Assembly: GCF_003350925.1 (NCBI RefSeq)
Contig: NZ_KZ857174.1
Span: 124,001 to 188,000, forward strand
DNA from: Dyella tabacisoli
Lineage (GTDB): Bacteria; Pseudomonadota; Gammaproteobacteria; Xanthomonadales; Rhodanobacteraceae
Direction: 5' to 3'
Length of the DNA: 64,000 bases
Within the stretch, counting starts at the first letter, position 1; each line of letters starts with the position of its first letter. The position numbers and the translations under genes were made by a program. Under the pieces are notes generated by a model. It was not told the DNA's origin, searched no databases, and saw nothing but the letters and a program-made list of their open reading frames with translations. This document shows, in pieces, positions 29,297-38,431 of the stretch.

Positions 29297-29327
29297 TTGT
29301 AGGAGCGCAGTCTGTGCGCTCCTACAA
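29297..29327. repeat. REP-like palindrome between convergent secA and apaH
   Basis: TTGTAGGAGCGCA (29297-29309) and its exact inverted copy TGCGCTCCTACAA (29315-29327) flank a 5-bp loop. The GTAGGAGCGC core resembles REP elements common in Pseudomonas and Xanthomonads. It sits 25 bp after secA and 10 bp before the end of apaH, so it may also end transcription from both sides. One copy in this window. Confidence 0.75.
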
Positions 29328-29337
29328 GGCGATGGTC

Positions 29338-30189
29338 TCAATCACCGCCGCCCGGTGGGCGCTTGCGATGTGGCTCGGCATCCACGGTGATGTAGCGCGG
29401 CTCTTCGCTATCCAGTTGCAGGGCGGTCAGCTTGCCGCCCCAGACACAGCCCGTATCGATCGCATAAGTGCCCAGGCCGGCAAAACGATCCAGCGCAGAC
29501 CAGTGACCGCAGACGATGCGCGTATCGCGCCGGCGCATTCCGGGTACCTCGAACCAGGGATACATGCCTGGTTTCTGCGTGCCGGGCACACCCTTTGCCT
29601 CAAAGTCGATATGGCCGTGAATATCGCAAAAGCGCATCCGGGTCAGCGTGTTGATCGAGGCGCGCATGCGGTCGATGCCTTGCAGCCGGCTCGACCATGC
29701 GGTGGGCCGATTACCGAACAAATTTTTCAGAATGCGCGGATGGCGCGGGCTGGATAGTTCGCGCTCCACCTCTTGAGCGGCGCGCTGCGCTTGGCGCAAA
29801 GTCCACGATGGCGCCAGGCCTGCGTGCACCATGGTCCAGTTGAGCCGTTCGTCATGATGCAGCAGCTTTTGATTGCGCAACCATTCGAACAACACCGGTG
29901 CATCTTCGGCAAACAGCACCTCGCGCAATTCGGGGTTTACCTTGGACTGCGCCTCGGGCCGGCGCTGGGCAATAGCCAGCAGGCTGAGGTCGTGGTTGCC
30001 CAGGGTCACCACCGCTTGCTCGCGCAGGCTGTGGATCAGGCGCAAGGTGTCCAGCGACTGGCCGCCGCGGTTGACCAGATCGCCGCAAAACCACAAACGA
30101 TCCTGAGCAGGATCGAAACGGATTTTGTCGAGTAAGCGTTGCAGTTCGGGATAGCAGCCCTGCAGATCGCCGATCGCATACGTAGCCAT
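29338..30189 (-). CDS. apaH: Symmetrical bis(5'-nucleosyl)-tetraphosphatase ApaH
   Basis: Hydrolyses Ap4A to two ADP and removes Np4 caps from RNA. ATG 30189 (MATYAIGDLQGC) gives 283 aa. Metallophosphatase motifs are GDLQGCYPEL at about 7-16, GDLVNRGG at about 36-43, GNHDLSLL at about 63-70 and the later HAGL and GHW histidines. It is the last gene of the lptD-surA-pdxA-rsmA-apaG-apaH operon, 13 bp after apaG. Confidence 0.96.
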   Translation of the reverse strand: MATYAIGDLQGCYPELQRLLDKIRFDPAQDRLWFCGDLVNRGGQSLDTLRLIHSLREQAVVTLGNHDLSLLAIAQRRPEAQSKVNPELREVLFAEDAPVLFEWLRNQKLLHHDERLNWTMVHAGLAPSWTLRQAQRAAQEVERELSSPRHPRILKNLFGNRPTAWSSRLQGIDRMRASINTLTRMRFCDIHGHIDFEAKGVPGTQKPGMYPWFEVPGMRRRDTRIVCGHWSALDRFAGLGTYAIDTGCVWGGKLTALQLDSEEPRYITVDAEPHRKRPPGGGD

Positions 30190-30202
30190 CAGCGCCGTAC
30201 CA

Positions 30203-30586
30203 TCAGTGCAAGGTACGCGGAATGGAAAGGGTGAATGGTGGAATCGGCGCGTCGAAATGGGTGCCGTCGTCAGCCAGCATGTGATAGCTGCCGTACATGG
30301 TGCCCACGGCGGTTTCCAGCACCGCGCCGGAGGTGTACTGATAGTCGTCGCCCGGACGCATCCACGGTTGCTCGCCGACGACACCTTCGCCGCGGACCTC
30401 CTCGACCTTGCCGTTGGCGTCGGTGATGACCCAGTGGCGGGTAATCAGACGCGCAGGTACGTCACCGTTGTTGCGCAAGGTGATGGTGTAGGCGAACACG
30501 TAACGATCGTCGGCAGGCTTGGACTGGTCGGAGACGAAACGAGTTTCGACCTGCACGCCGATCGTGTAGGAAGATTTTTCGGTCAT
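30203..30586 (-). CDS. apaG: ApaG/CorD domain protein
   Basis: Small beta-sandwich protein, 127 aa, with family motifs [45 protein letters not shown] and MYGSYHML. It is linked to cation tolerance in enterobacteria, but its biochemical role is unclear. Start ATG 30586 ([17 protein letters not shown]) fits the family better than the upstream in-frame ATG at 30616. Its position between rsmA and apaH is conserved. Confidence 0.95.
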   Translation of the reverse strand: MTEKSSYTIGVQVETRFVSDQSKPADDRYVFAYTITLRNNGDVPARLITRHWVITDANGKVEEVRGEGVVGEQPWMRPGDDYQYTSGAVLETAVGTMYGSYHMLADDGTHFDAPIPPFTLSIPRTLH

Positions 30587-30684
30587 GGCGCGATTGTACG
30601 GGTTGCCGCGATGCAAGGGGCAAACCCGTGTTTATAGAAGGTAGCGAATGGAGCGAAAAGCCGTATGGCCCAACGGCTGCGCGC

Positions 30685-31467
30685 TTAAACCGGCAGTTTT
30701 GCCAGGCGTACGAAGTCGGCTGGCGCCAAGGTTTCCGCGCGGGCTTTGGGGTCGACGTCGGCGCTGCGGATCGCGTCGCTGTCCAGCAATTGTTTCAGCG
30801 CATTGCTGAGCGTTTTGCGTCGTTGCGCGAACGCCGCTTTGACGATCGCATACAGGCGCTCCGGGTCGGCATCGGGCAACTGCTCGGGCGGTAGCGGTAT
30901 CAACCGCACCACGGCCGAATCCACTTTCGGCGGCGGCCGGAATGCACCCGGCGGCACGTAGAACAGCGGCTCTACCCGGCAAGCTAGCTGCAGCATCACC
31001 GATAGACGTCCATACACTTTGCTGCCGGGTTCCGCGGCCATGCGGTCGACGACTTCTTTCTGCAACATAAAGTGCATGTCTTCAATCGCAGCCGCATGCT
31101 CGACACAATGAAACAGGATCGGGCTGGAGATGTAATAAGGCAGGTTGCCGGCGATGCGTAGCCGCGCCACGCCGTGACGATGAGCCAGCGCGGTGAAATC
31201 GACCTTGAGCACGTCGGCCTGAATGATGTTCAGTTCACCTACTTCGGCGGCGTGCGCCGTCAGGCCGGGAATCAGATCGGTATCCAATTCGATGGCGGTG
31301 AGTTTGCCGGCCGCTGTGAGTAGCGGCCAGGTCAATGCGCCCTCGCCGGGGCCGATCTCCACGACGAAATCATTCGGGCGTGGCGAGATCGCGCTGACGA
31401 TGCGCTCGATGTAGCGCTTATCGTGCAGAAAATGTTGGCCGAAGCTTTTTTTGGGACGGGCGTTCAT
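30685..31467 (-). CDS. rsmA: 16S rRNA dimethyladenosine transferase RsmA (KsgA)
   Basis: Dimethylates A1518 and A1519 of 16S rRNA in a late check of 30S assembly. ATG 31467 (MNARPKKSFGQHFLHD) gives 260 aa. The SAM-binding VVEIGPGEGALTWPL is at about 37-51 and the catalytic NLPYYISSPIL is near 107-117. The frame is open further upstream, but the conserved KKSFGQHFL N-terminus fixes the start. Confidence 0.97.
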   Translation of the reverse strand: MNARPKKSFGQHFLHDKRYIERIVSAISPRPNDFVVEIGPGEGALTWPLLTAAGKLTAIELDTDLIPGLTAHAAEVGELNIIQADVLKVDFTALAHRHGVARLRIAGNLPYYISSPILFHCVEHAAAIEDMHFMLQKEVVDRMAAEPGSKVYGRLSVMLQLACRVEPLFYVPPGAFRPPPKVDSAVVRLIPLPPEQLPDADPERLYAIVKAAFAQRRKTLSNALKQLLDSDAIRSADVDPKARAETLAPADFVRLAKLPV

Positions 31468-31545
31468 TCGAATGTGTTCCGGTGAGGTAGGCCCCGGCCC
31501 TTTTCCCCGAAGGGAAAGGGGATGGGCGGCGCTGTGCGCCACAAG

Positions 31546-32532
31546 TTATAGGTGCGCCACCAGTTCCATGGCCATGGTTGCTGCGGCAATCAGGCTGGCC
31601 GGGTCGCCGCGTCCGCTGCCGGCCAGGTCCAGCGCGGTGCCGTGATCGACCGAGGTGCGGATAAAGGGCAGGCCGAGGGTGAGGTTTACCGTGCGGTCGA
31701 AGGCTTCGCTTTTCAGCACAGGCAAGGCTTGATCGTGATACATCGCAAGCACGGCGTCGTAACGTTCGCGCTGTGCGGGTACAAAAGCGGTATCTGCGGG
31801 CAGCGGGCCGATCAGTTGCATGCCTTCGCTGCGCAAGGCGTCGAGCACCGGAATGACAGTATCGATCTCCTCACGGCCGAGATGCCCGCCTTCACCGGCA
31901 TGCGGGTTAAGGCCCAGTACGGCGATGCGTGGCTGCAGCAGGCTGAACTTGGCCCGCAATTCGGCGTGCACGATACGCAGCGTGCGGGTCAGCGACTCGT
32001 GGGTGATCGCGGCGGGAACGGCCGCCAAAGGCAAATGCGTAGTGGCCAGAGCAACCCGTAGCTGCGGGCTGGCCAGCATCATCACCACGTCGGCGTGGGC
32101 ACGTTCGGCGAAAAATTCGGTATGGCCGCTGAAACGGATACCTGCCTCGTTGATCGAGGATTTCTGCAGCGGCGCGGTGACGATGGCGTCATAGCGGCCA
32201 CCCATGCAGCCATCGGCGGCTTCGGCCAGGGTCGCGAGAACATGGTGCGCATTGCGTGGATCGGGTTGGCCGGGAATCTCTTCCATCGCCAACGGCACAT
32301 GTCGTAGGCGCAGGGTGCCTGGCCGGCGCTCGTACAAAGCGCCGCCATCGTCATCGATCAGCTCGATCGACAATCCGCAACGTGTCGCGGCGCGCTGTAA
32401 CAGTGTGCGATCGGTTATCGCAACGAAATTGGCCGCCAGCGGAGTGGCGGCCAATCGGATCAACAGTTCGGGGCCGATGCCAGCCGGCTCGCCTGCAGTA
32501 ACGGCGAGCCGGGGTAGGGCGCTGGCGCCCAA
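31546..32532 (-). CDS. pdxA: 4-hydroxythreonine-4-phosphate dehydrogenase PdxA
   Basis: NAD-dependent oxidation of 4-phosphohydroxy-threonine in vitamin B6 synthesis. The family N-terminus LAVTAGEPAGIGPEL is present, with zinc ligands in SGHTEF, MYHDQALPVLK and TSVDHGTALDLAG. No ATG or GTG is available at the right place. The listed start is TTG 32532 (328 aa), which has no Shine-Dalgarno. A CTG at 32562 overlaps the surA stop as CTGA, has AGGA at suitable spacing and would add ten residues. The function is secure; the start is not. Confidence 0.92.
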   Translation of the reverse strand: MGASALPRLAVTAGEPAGIGPELLIRLAATPLAANFVAITDRTLLQRAATRCGLSIELIDDDGGALYERRPGTLRLRHVPLAMEEIPGQPDPRNAHHVLATLAEAADGCMGGRYDAIVTAPLQKSSINEAGIRFSGHTEFFAERAHADVVMMLASPQLRVALATTHLPLAAVPAAITHESLTRTLRIVHAELRAKFSLLQPRIAVLGLNPHAGEGGHLGREEIDTVIPVLDALRSEGMQLIGPLPADTAFVPAQRERYDAVLAMYHDQALPVLKSEAFDRTVNLTLGLPFIRTSVDHGTALDLAGSGRGDPASLIAAATMAMELVAHL

Positions 32533-32558
32533 CGCCGTTGTCTGAGGCGTTGCTTTAC

Positions 32559-33911
32559 TCAGGAGGACTTGTCCTGCTTGGGCGTATTGTCCGGCGCGCG
32601 CAGCTCGGGCGCCACGATGTTGACGTAGGCACCGGAGCGCATTTCGCGCAAGAAATCGTCAAAAGCCTGTTCGGCCTTGCGGTTGCCGATGGCCTGACGC
32701 GCCTGATCGCGCTCGATCTCATTGGTGCGATCGCTCTGGCGCTCGCCCTCGCGCTGCAAGATGTGCCAGCCGGCCTCGGTCTGGAACGGCTGCGACACTT
32801 GCTCGTCCTTCAACTGGCCAAGCTGCTGGGCAACAGCGGTGCCCCAGGCTTGCTGCGGAAACCAGCCCATGTCGCCACCGGCATTGGCCGTGGTGTCGTC
32901 TTTGGAGTTTTCCTTCGCCAGCTTGGCGAAATCTTCGTGCTTGTTAACGATGCGGTTGTAAAGATCTTGCGCCTTTTGCTGGGCCTGCTCGGGCGTCAGC
33001 AGTTCGCTGGGCTTGATTAGGATCTGCCGCGCTTTGTACTCGGTAATGACCTGACGGCCCGGAGCGCGCTGTGCGACCAGCTTGAGAATATGAAAACCGG
33101 TGGGGCCACGCTGAGCCGGCGTGACATCGCCCGGCTTCATCGTGGTGATGGCGTCGACGAAGGCCGGCGGCACTTCGTCCATGCGGCGCCAGCCGAGATC
33201 GCCGCCGTCCAAGGCGTCTTGCGCGTCGGAGTAGCGGATCGCCGCGGCATTGAAATCCATGCCGCCCTTGATCGCGCCGATGGCTTGGTCGGCCTTGGTC
33301 TGCGCTGCCTGGATGTCGGCAGCGGTACCGCCGCTGGGCACACTGATCTGAATATGCGCCAGATGCACTTCGCCGGCCTTATAGGTCGGGCTGGCGAGCA
33401 GGTTGTTGATCTCGCTGTCGGTGATGTTTACCGAGTCGCGCACAACGCTTTCATGCAGGCGCTGAACAATCAACTGATCGCCCAACTGCTTGCGGAAGGC
33501 GGCGAAACTGGAGCCTTCCTGTTCCACCGCCGCACGCAATTGCTCGGGCGTCATCTTGTTCTGCTGCGCGACGCCGGCAACCGCCTTGTCGATATCGGCA
33601 TCGGAGACACGGACGCCTTGCTCGTTCGCGCGGGCAATCTGCAGTTTCATCAGGACCAGGCGGTCCAGCACCTGCCGGCGCAGGACATCGATGGGCGGTA
33701 GCTGGCTGGGGTCGCTGGCGTACTGCTGCTGCACCGAGCGCACGGCCTCGTTCAGCTCACTCTGCAGGATAACGCTTTCATCCACGACGGCGACGATGCG
33801 GTCCAGCGGCTGTTTGTCCGCGGCGGCTGCCTGTGGCAACAGTTGGGCATGAGCGGGCAGGACTGTCGCGGCAGCGATCGCGAACAGGAAAGTAGCAAAG
33901 GATTGCTTCAT
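32559..33911 (-). CDS. surA: Periplasmic chaperone/peptidyl-prolyl isomerase SurA
   Basis: Escorts outer-membrane proteins, including LptD, across the periplasm. The 450 aa have a signal peptide (MKQSFATFLFAIAAATVLPA, cleaved near AHAQ), the SurA N-terminal domain (DRIVAVVDESVILQSEL), and two parvulin domains at about 185-285 (VHLAHIQISV ... FHILKLV) and 295-400 (KARQILIKPSE ... WHILQREGER). A C-terminal helix follows. It lies 36 bp after lptD. Confidence 0.97.
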   Translation of the reverse strand: MKQSFATFLFAIAAATVLPAHAQLLPQAAAADKQPLDRIVAVVDESVILQSELNEAVRSVQQQYASDPSQLPPIDVLRRQVLDRLVLMKLQIARANEQGVRVSDADIDKAVAGVAQQNKMTPEQLRAAVEQEGSSFAAFRKQLGDQLIVQRLHESVVRDSVNITDSEINNLLASPTYKAGEVHLAHIQISVPSGGTAADIQAAQTKADQAIGAIKGGMDFNAAAIRYSDAQDALDGGDLGWRRMDEVPPAFVDAITTMKPGDVTPAQRGPTGFHILKLVAQRAPGRQVITEYKARQILIKPSELLTPEQAQQKAQDLYNRIVNKHEDFAKLAKENSKDDTTANAGGDMGWFPQQAWGTAVAQQLGQLKDEQVSQPFQTEAGWHILQREGERQSDRTNEIERDQARQAIGNRKAEQAFDDFLREMRSGAYVNIVAPELRAPDNTPKQDKSS

Positions 33912-33947
33912 CAGTATGGAACCCGGCCCAGCAGGGGCATGTGTAAT

Positions 33948-36356
33948 TTATTGATAGCCAAGAATATCACGTCGCAGCATCGGTTCGATCTGAGTGCTGG
34001 ACGAGCCGAGACCCTTGAATTCGACTTCGAACATCACCGCATTGTTGCGCTTCGGGATGCTGCCCGGCGGTCGTTGACCGAAGCCGGAGTAGCCCAGATT
34101 CACGTAGTTGCGATTGACCACTCGTAAAGCGACGCAGCAACTGTCGTATTCCACGCCAGCCAGGGCCTCGATGGTGGTGCGATCCTTCGCCGACCACGTC
34201 CAGCTCCCCAGCAGCCGCCAACGATCCGAGATCGGGTAGACCGCCGAAGCACTGTATTGTTCCAACAGGTCGCGCCGATAACGGTAAGAAAAGTTGAGGA
34301 TGCCGTTGTTGCTCAAGCGACGCTGCAGCTCCAATACGCCCAGATCGGTTCGACGGCTGTTCGGGCTCCACTGGTACTGCGTGCCCAGGCGCCATTGGTC
34401 GTTAAGCTGCATGTTCAGTTGGGCCACGTAGTCGGAACCGGACCAGTCCGTGGCTGCAGGAACCACGTTGCTGCCCCCATAGGGGAGTTGCACTTTTTGC
34501 TGTGAGAGATAGCGAATCTGGCCAAAACTGGCTGACAGCCGCTCCACGCCACTGTCGTCGAGCAGGCGGGTGGTGATCGCGCCGGTGAGGTTGTTGGCGT
34601 TCATCTGCCGGTCCGCGCCGGAATACTGGTTGGGCGAGAACAACTGCCAGTAATCGAACGACATGACGTTGGTATCAAACAGCGGCAGGTTATTCTGGTT
34701 GCGATAAGGCACATACAGGTAGTACAGGCGCGGTTCCAGCGTCTGTGTGTAGTTGCTGCCGAACAGCGAGGTAGTGCGATCGAAGATCAGTCCGCTGTCG
34801 ACGCTGGCGATCGGCAAGGCGCGGCTGGGCGAGCGCTCGTTAAACGGCGTGAAGGGGGCGCTGGCAAGTACGCCAGTGTAGTAGCCAAAGCGCTGATAGC
34901 CGGCGTCGAGCTGGTAAGCGGTATACCGATAAGCCAGCTTGGGTCGAACGAACCATGACGCACCTTGGAAATAGGCAGCGAGATAGGGGCTCAGGTCGAC
35001 CCGCTTGCCGTTCACGGACTGGCTTTTATGAAACGCGACCGCTTCGTTGTTCATCCCGAACTCAAGCCAGTGCGTCAACGGGATATTCAGATTCAGGGTG
35101 GCGCGCGGCAGCCGCTTGTAGGGCTCCACGCTGTCTGGATAAAACGGATTCACGTTCTGATAGATGTCGCCGCCGATCGAGGCGTTCCACCAGGTACCTC
35201 CGCCGTTGGCATAGGCGCTGGAGGTCAGGGTGCCGATCGAGGTGTTGTAGAGATCGTTGCCGTAGTCATACAAATAGTTGCGGTCTGAGGCACGGTTGAT
35301 ATTGGTGCCCAGAGACCAGCTATCCCACAGATGCGAGCTGCTGACGAATTTGACCAGATAGCGCTCGTCGCCCTTGGTCTCGGTAACGGTACCGTTCTTG
35401 CTGCCGTTGTCCCTGGGCACGTATTCGAAATTCAGTTGGCCGGCGTAGCCGCCCGGGAACAAATAACGAAATTCACCGCCCAGCATCAGGCCGCGGCTGG
35501 TGTAGATGCTTGGTTCCAGCGTCGCGTCGTAATTGGGCGCCAGATTCAGATAGTACGGTGTCGTGACGCGAAAACCGGCGCGGCTGGTATTGCCGATGAT
35601 CGGCATGAGAAAGCCGGATTGGCGCCGATTGTCGACCGGAAAGCTGAAGTAGGGCATATACAGCAGCGGCACATTGCCTACCCGCATCGTGGCGCCGCGC
35701 GCCACGCCCCGGCCGGTGTCCTTGTCGATGAAAATCGACTTGCCGCGCACTTCCCAGACGTGATGGCCTACGTCGCAGGTGGAATAGGTGGCCTGGGTAT
35801 AGCGGCTATGGTCCGCATCGAGCATTTCACCCTGCGTGGCGATACCGTTGCCCCGCGAGGTCAGCATCTGATAACGCACGTTGTCCTTGGCGATACCCCG
35901 GCTGGCCTCGGTGTTGCCGCTCACCCGTTCAGCCGCCACGAGCTGCCCCGCCTCCTGGTAGCGCACATTGCCGCGCGCATCGTAGTCGGTGGTGTCGTTG
36001 TTATAGTCGGTAGTATCGGCCTGCAGCAGTTGGTCGGCGCGTTGCAGGCGGACCTTGCCACTGAGGTGATAGACGGTCTGGTCCGAGCTGTCCACGCTTT
36101 CGGCCCACACCAACGTGTTGGACGTGTCACGTACCGAGGCGTCCTTGCTCATGGTCGGATCGTAAAAATCCAGCAGTGCATTGGGCCGGCACATGGCGTA
36201 GTTATCCGGCCGTGGCGGGCAATGGAAAGATCCCAGCGGACAGGCCGGAATGTCGCCATCGAGAGACACTTTGCGGTGTGGGCTGTTTTTCGCTTCGGCC
36301 TGGCCACCGGCCAGGGCAAGGGCTGCGGCAACCGCAAGCAGGCGGCGCGCGGGCAT
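33948..36356 (-). CDS. lptD: LPS assembly outer-membrane protein LptD
   Basis: Beta-barrel that inserts LPS into the outer leaflet with LptE. From ATG 36356 (MPARRLLAVAAALALAGGQA) it has 802 aa with a signal peptide; GTG 36377, seven codons upstream, is an alternative. The N-terminal domain (about 90-260) is OstA/LptA-like and the rest is a 26-strand barrel. Cys39, Cys46 and Cys56 near the N-terminus and a CC pair near the C-terminus (YDSCCVALR) match the disulfide-forming cysteines of LptD. First gene of the surA-pdxA-rsmA-apaGH operon. Confidence 0.95.
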   Translation of the reverse strand: MPARRLLAVAAALALAGGQAEAKNSPHRKVSLDGDIPACPLGSFHCPPRPDNYAMCRPNALLDFYDPTMSKDASVRDTSNTLVWAESVDSSDQTVYHLSGKVRLQRADQLLQADTTDYNNDTTDYDARGNVRYQEAGQLVAAERVSGNTEASRGIAKDNVRYQMLTSRGNGIATQGEMLDADHSRYTQATYSTCDVGHHVWEVRGKSIFIDKDTGRGVARGATMRVGNVPLLYMPYFSFPVDNRRQSGFLMPIIGNTSRAGFRVTTPYYLNLAPNYDATLEPSIYTSRGLMLGGEFRYLFPGGYAGQLNFEYVPRDNGSKNGTVTETKGDERYLVKFVSSSHLWDSWSLGTNINRASDRNYLYDYGNDLYNTSIGTLTSSAYANGGGTWWNASIGGDIYQNVNPFYPDSVEPYKRLPRATLNLNIPLTHWLEFGMNNEAVAFHKSQSVNGKRVDLSPYLAAYFQGASWFVRPKLAYRYTAYQLDAGYQRFGYYTGVLASAPFTPFNERSPSRALPIASVDSGLIFDRTTSLFGSNYTQTLEPRLYYLYVPYRNQNNLPLFDTNVMSFDYWQLFSPNQYSGADRQMNANNLTGAITTRLLDDSGVERLSASFGQIRYLSQQKVQLPYGGSNVVPAATDWSGSDYVAQLNMQLNDQWRLGTQYQWSPNSRRTDLGVLELQRRLSNNGILNFSYRYRRDLLEQYSASAVYPISDRWRLLGSWTWSAKDRTTIEALAGVEYDSCCVALRVVNRNYVNLGYSGFGQRPPGSIPKRNNAVMFEVEFKGLGSSSTQIEPMLRRDILGYQ

Positions 36357-36474
36357 GTGGCGTAGCGTAGGCGTCACGATGGCAGTCTGTTGGGTTTGAA
36401 GGATCGTTAAACTAGCAGAAAGCCCCCATTTAAGGCAGATAACCCCCTCCCCCTGTTGCCGATGAGAATTCAGC

Positions 36475-36876
36475 ATGAGCGAGAACAAACTGAACAAGAG
36501 CGACGCCGAATGGCGTGCCGAGTTGAGCCCCGAGCAATACGCCGTATGCCGATGCTCGGCGACCGAAGCCCCGTTCAGCGGTAAGTGGTATGAGCATAAA
36601 GAGGCGGGCACCTATGTCTGCACCGCCTGCCGTGCACGATTGTTCACATCGCAGGCCAAATACGATTCGGGCTCTGGCTGGCCAAGCTTCTACCAGCCGC
36701 TGCTGCGTGAGTCGGTGAGCGCGCATCAGGACGAGAGCCACGGCATGCGCCGCACCGAGGTGCGTTGTGCGGAGTGTGGTTCCCATTTGGGGCATGTTTT
36801 CCCCGATGGCCCTAAGCCGACCGGGTTGCGCTATTGCATCAATTCGGTAGCGCTGGATTTTGTGCCGGGGAAGTGA
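36475..36876 (+). CDS. msrB: Peptide-methionine (R)-S-oxide reductase MsrB
   Basis: Repairs methionine-R-sulfoxide in proteins. The 133 aa have both zinc-binding CxxC pairs (CTAC at about 49-52, CAEC at about 98-101) and the catalytic cysteine in [12 protein letters not shown] near the end. [11 protein letters not shown] is the substrate-pocket motif. No signal peptide, so cytoplasmic. Divergent from lptD. Confidence 0.96.
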   Translation: MSENKLNKSDAEWRAELSPEQYAVCRCSATEAPFSGKWYEHKEAGTYVCTACRARLFTSQAKYDSGSGWPSFYQPLLRESVSAHQDESHGMRRTEVRCAECGSHLGHVFPDGPKPTGLRYCINSVALDFVPGK

Positions 36877-36910
36877 GCGACTGGTTCTTTGCCCCTTCTT
36901 ATGAAGGGGC

Positions 36911-37831
36911 TCAGTCTAAAAGTGCGGCAACATGCGCGCTCGCACTGGCCGCCAGGGCGCTAAGGTTGTAGCCACCCTCCAGGCTGGAAACCAGCCGCCC
37001 GCCCGCGTGGGCGTGCGCCAGTGCCACCAGCCGCTCGGTGATCCAGGCAAAGTCTTCGCAGCTCAGGCGCAGGTTCGCCAGCGGGTCGTCGCGATGCGCA
37101 TCGAAGCCGGCCGAGACCAGCACCAGTTGCGGTTTGAATGCATGCAGGCGCGGTAGCAGCAAGCCATCCCATAGTTCGCGGAATTCGTAAGAACCATCGC
37201 CTGGCGACAGCGGTGCGTTGACGATATTGCCGACGCCTTGTTCGTCTTCGTGGCCGGTCCCCGGATACAGCGGTGATTCATGGCTGGAGACAAACAGCAC
37301 GCGCGGCTCGGCGGCAAAGATGTCTTGCGTGCCATTGCCGTGGTGGACGTCGAAATCGGCAATGGCGACGCGTTTCAGGCCATGCGCGGCGACCGCGTGA
37401 GCGGCGGCCACGGCGATGTTGTTGAACAGGCAAAAGCCCATCGCCTTGTCGGCAGTGGCGTGGTGGCCGGGTGGGCGCACGGCGCAGAATGCATGACCGG
37501 TATGACCGGTCATCACGGCGTCTACCGCGGCTACGGCGGCACCAGCCGCGCGCAGAGCGGCCTCGGCGGATGCCGGCGACATCAAGGTGTCTTCGTCGAG
37601 GCGAAATGTACCGCTGGCCGGGGCGCTGGACAGAATACGGTCGACATAAGCGGCATCGTGTACCCGCAGCAGCTCTTCGCGGCTGGCGCGTGGGGCCTCG
37701 ATACGGTCGATCATGACGAAGCGGTCGTGATCCAGCGCTTGCAGCACCGCACGCAGCCGCGCCGGCGATTCAGCCTGACCCGCACCGGGATCGTGCTGCA
37801 GGCAGGCCGGGTGGGTATAGAGGCGCAACAT
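36911..37831 (-). CDS. Histone deacetylase-like amidohydrolase (AcuC/APAH superfamily)
   Basis: Zinc-dependent deacetylase; bacterial members act on acetylated proteins or polyamines. ATG 37831 (MLRLYTHPACLQHDPG) gives 306 aa and follows AGGCGG. Active-site residues are conserved: RPPGHHA (two His), DFDVHHGNGTQ (Asp and His zinc ligands), GFDAHRDDP (Asp ligand) and SLEGGYN. It lies 5 bp after the cobalamin adenosyltransferase gene and is probably cotranscribed with it. The true substrate cannot be told from sequence. Confidence 0.9.
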   Translation of the reverse strand: MLRLYTHPACLQHDPGAGQAESPARLRAVLQALDHDRFVMIDRIEAPRASREELLRVHDAAYVDRILSSAPASGTFRLDEDTLMSPASAEAALRAAGAAVAAVDAVMTGHTGHAFCAVRPPGHHATADKAMGFCLFNNIAVAAAHAVAAHGLKRVAIADFDVHHGNGTQDIFAAEPRVLFVSSHESPLYPGTGHEDEQGVGNIVNAPLSPGDGSYEFRELWDGLLLPRLHAFKPQLVLVSAGFDAHRDDPLANLRLSCEDFAWITERLVALAHAHAGGRLVSSLEGGYNLSALAASASAHVAALLD

Positions 37832-37836
37832 GCCGC

Positions 37837-38406
37837 CTAACTGGTCTTTGGTTTGCGGCGGCGTTCGTGTTGCCACAACACTTCACCATGGCCACTGGCA
37901 CGGGCCAGCACACGACAAAGCACGAACAGCAGATCGGAGAGTCGATTGAGGTAGCGCTGCGCCTGTGGTCGCACCTCTTCGACGCGGGCCAGCGCAATCA
38001 CTTCGCGTTCGGCCCGACGGCAAACCGTACGGGCCAGGTGACAACAAGAGGCGGCCATGCCGCCACCCGGCAAGATGAAATCTTTCAGTGGCGGCAGCGG
38101 CTCGTTGAAGCTATCCAGCACCTGTTCGAGGCGGTCGATATCGCTGTCTTCGATCATTGTCATGCCGGGGATGCACAGCTCGCCGCCGAGGTCGAACAGG
38201 TCGTGCTGCACCTGGGTCAACACTTCTCGTACGGCGTCATCGACGCCATCGGCGGCCAGCACCATGCCGATGGTGCTGTTGAGTTCGTCCACCGTGCCGT
38301 AGGCGGCAACACGCAGTGAATCCTTGGCTACCCGTGAACCGTCGCCGAGGCCGGTGCTGCCATCGTCGCCGGTGCGGGTGTAAATCTTGGAAAGTCGATT
38401 ACCCAC
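37837..38406 (-). CDS. Cob(I)alamin adenosyltransferase, PduO type
   Basis: Transfers the adenosyl group of ATP to cob(I)alamin, making coenzyme B12. The 189 aa have the PduO N-terminal signature KIYTRTGDDGSTGLGDGSRV at about 7-26, VDELNSTIG, and the helical FILPGGGMAASCCHLARTVCRRAER with the ATP-binding arginines. It is next to a probable B12 transporter gene (26 bp), which supports salvage of imported cobalamin. No other cobalamin biosynthesis gene is in the window. Confidence 0.93.
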   Translation of the reverse strand: MGNRLSKIYTRTGDDGSTGLGDGSRVAKDSLRVAAYGTVDELNSTIGMVLAADGVDDAVREVLTQVQHDLFDLGGELCIPGMTMIEDSDIDRLEQVLDSFNEPLPPLKDFILPGGGMAASCCHLARTVCRRAEREVIALARVEEVRPQAQRYLNRLSDLLFVLCRVLARASGHGEVLWQHERRRKPKTS

Positions 38407-38431
38407 GGTGCTGATTACTCCAGCTTGATGG

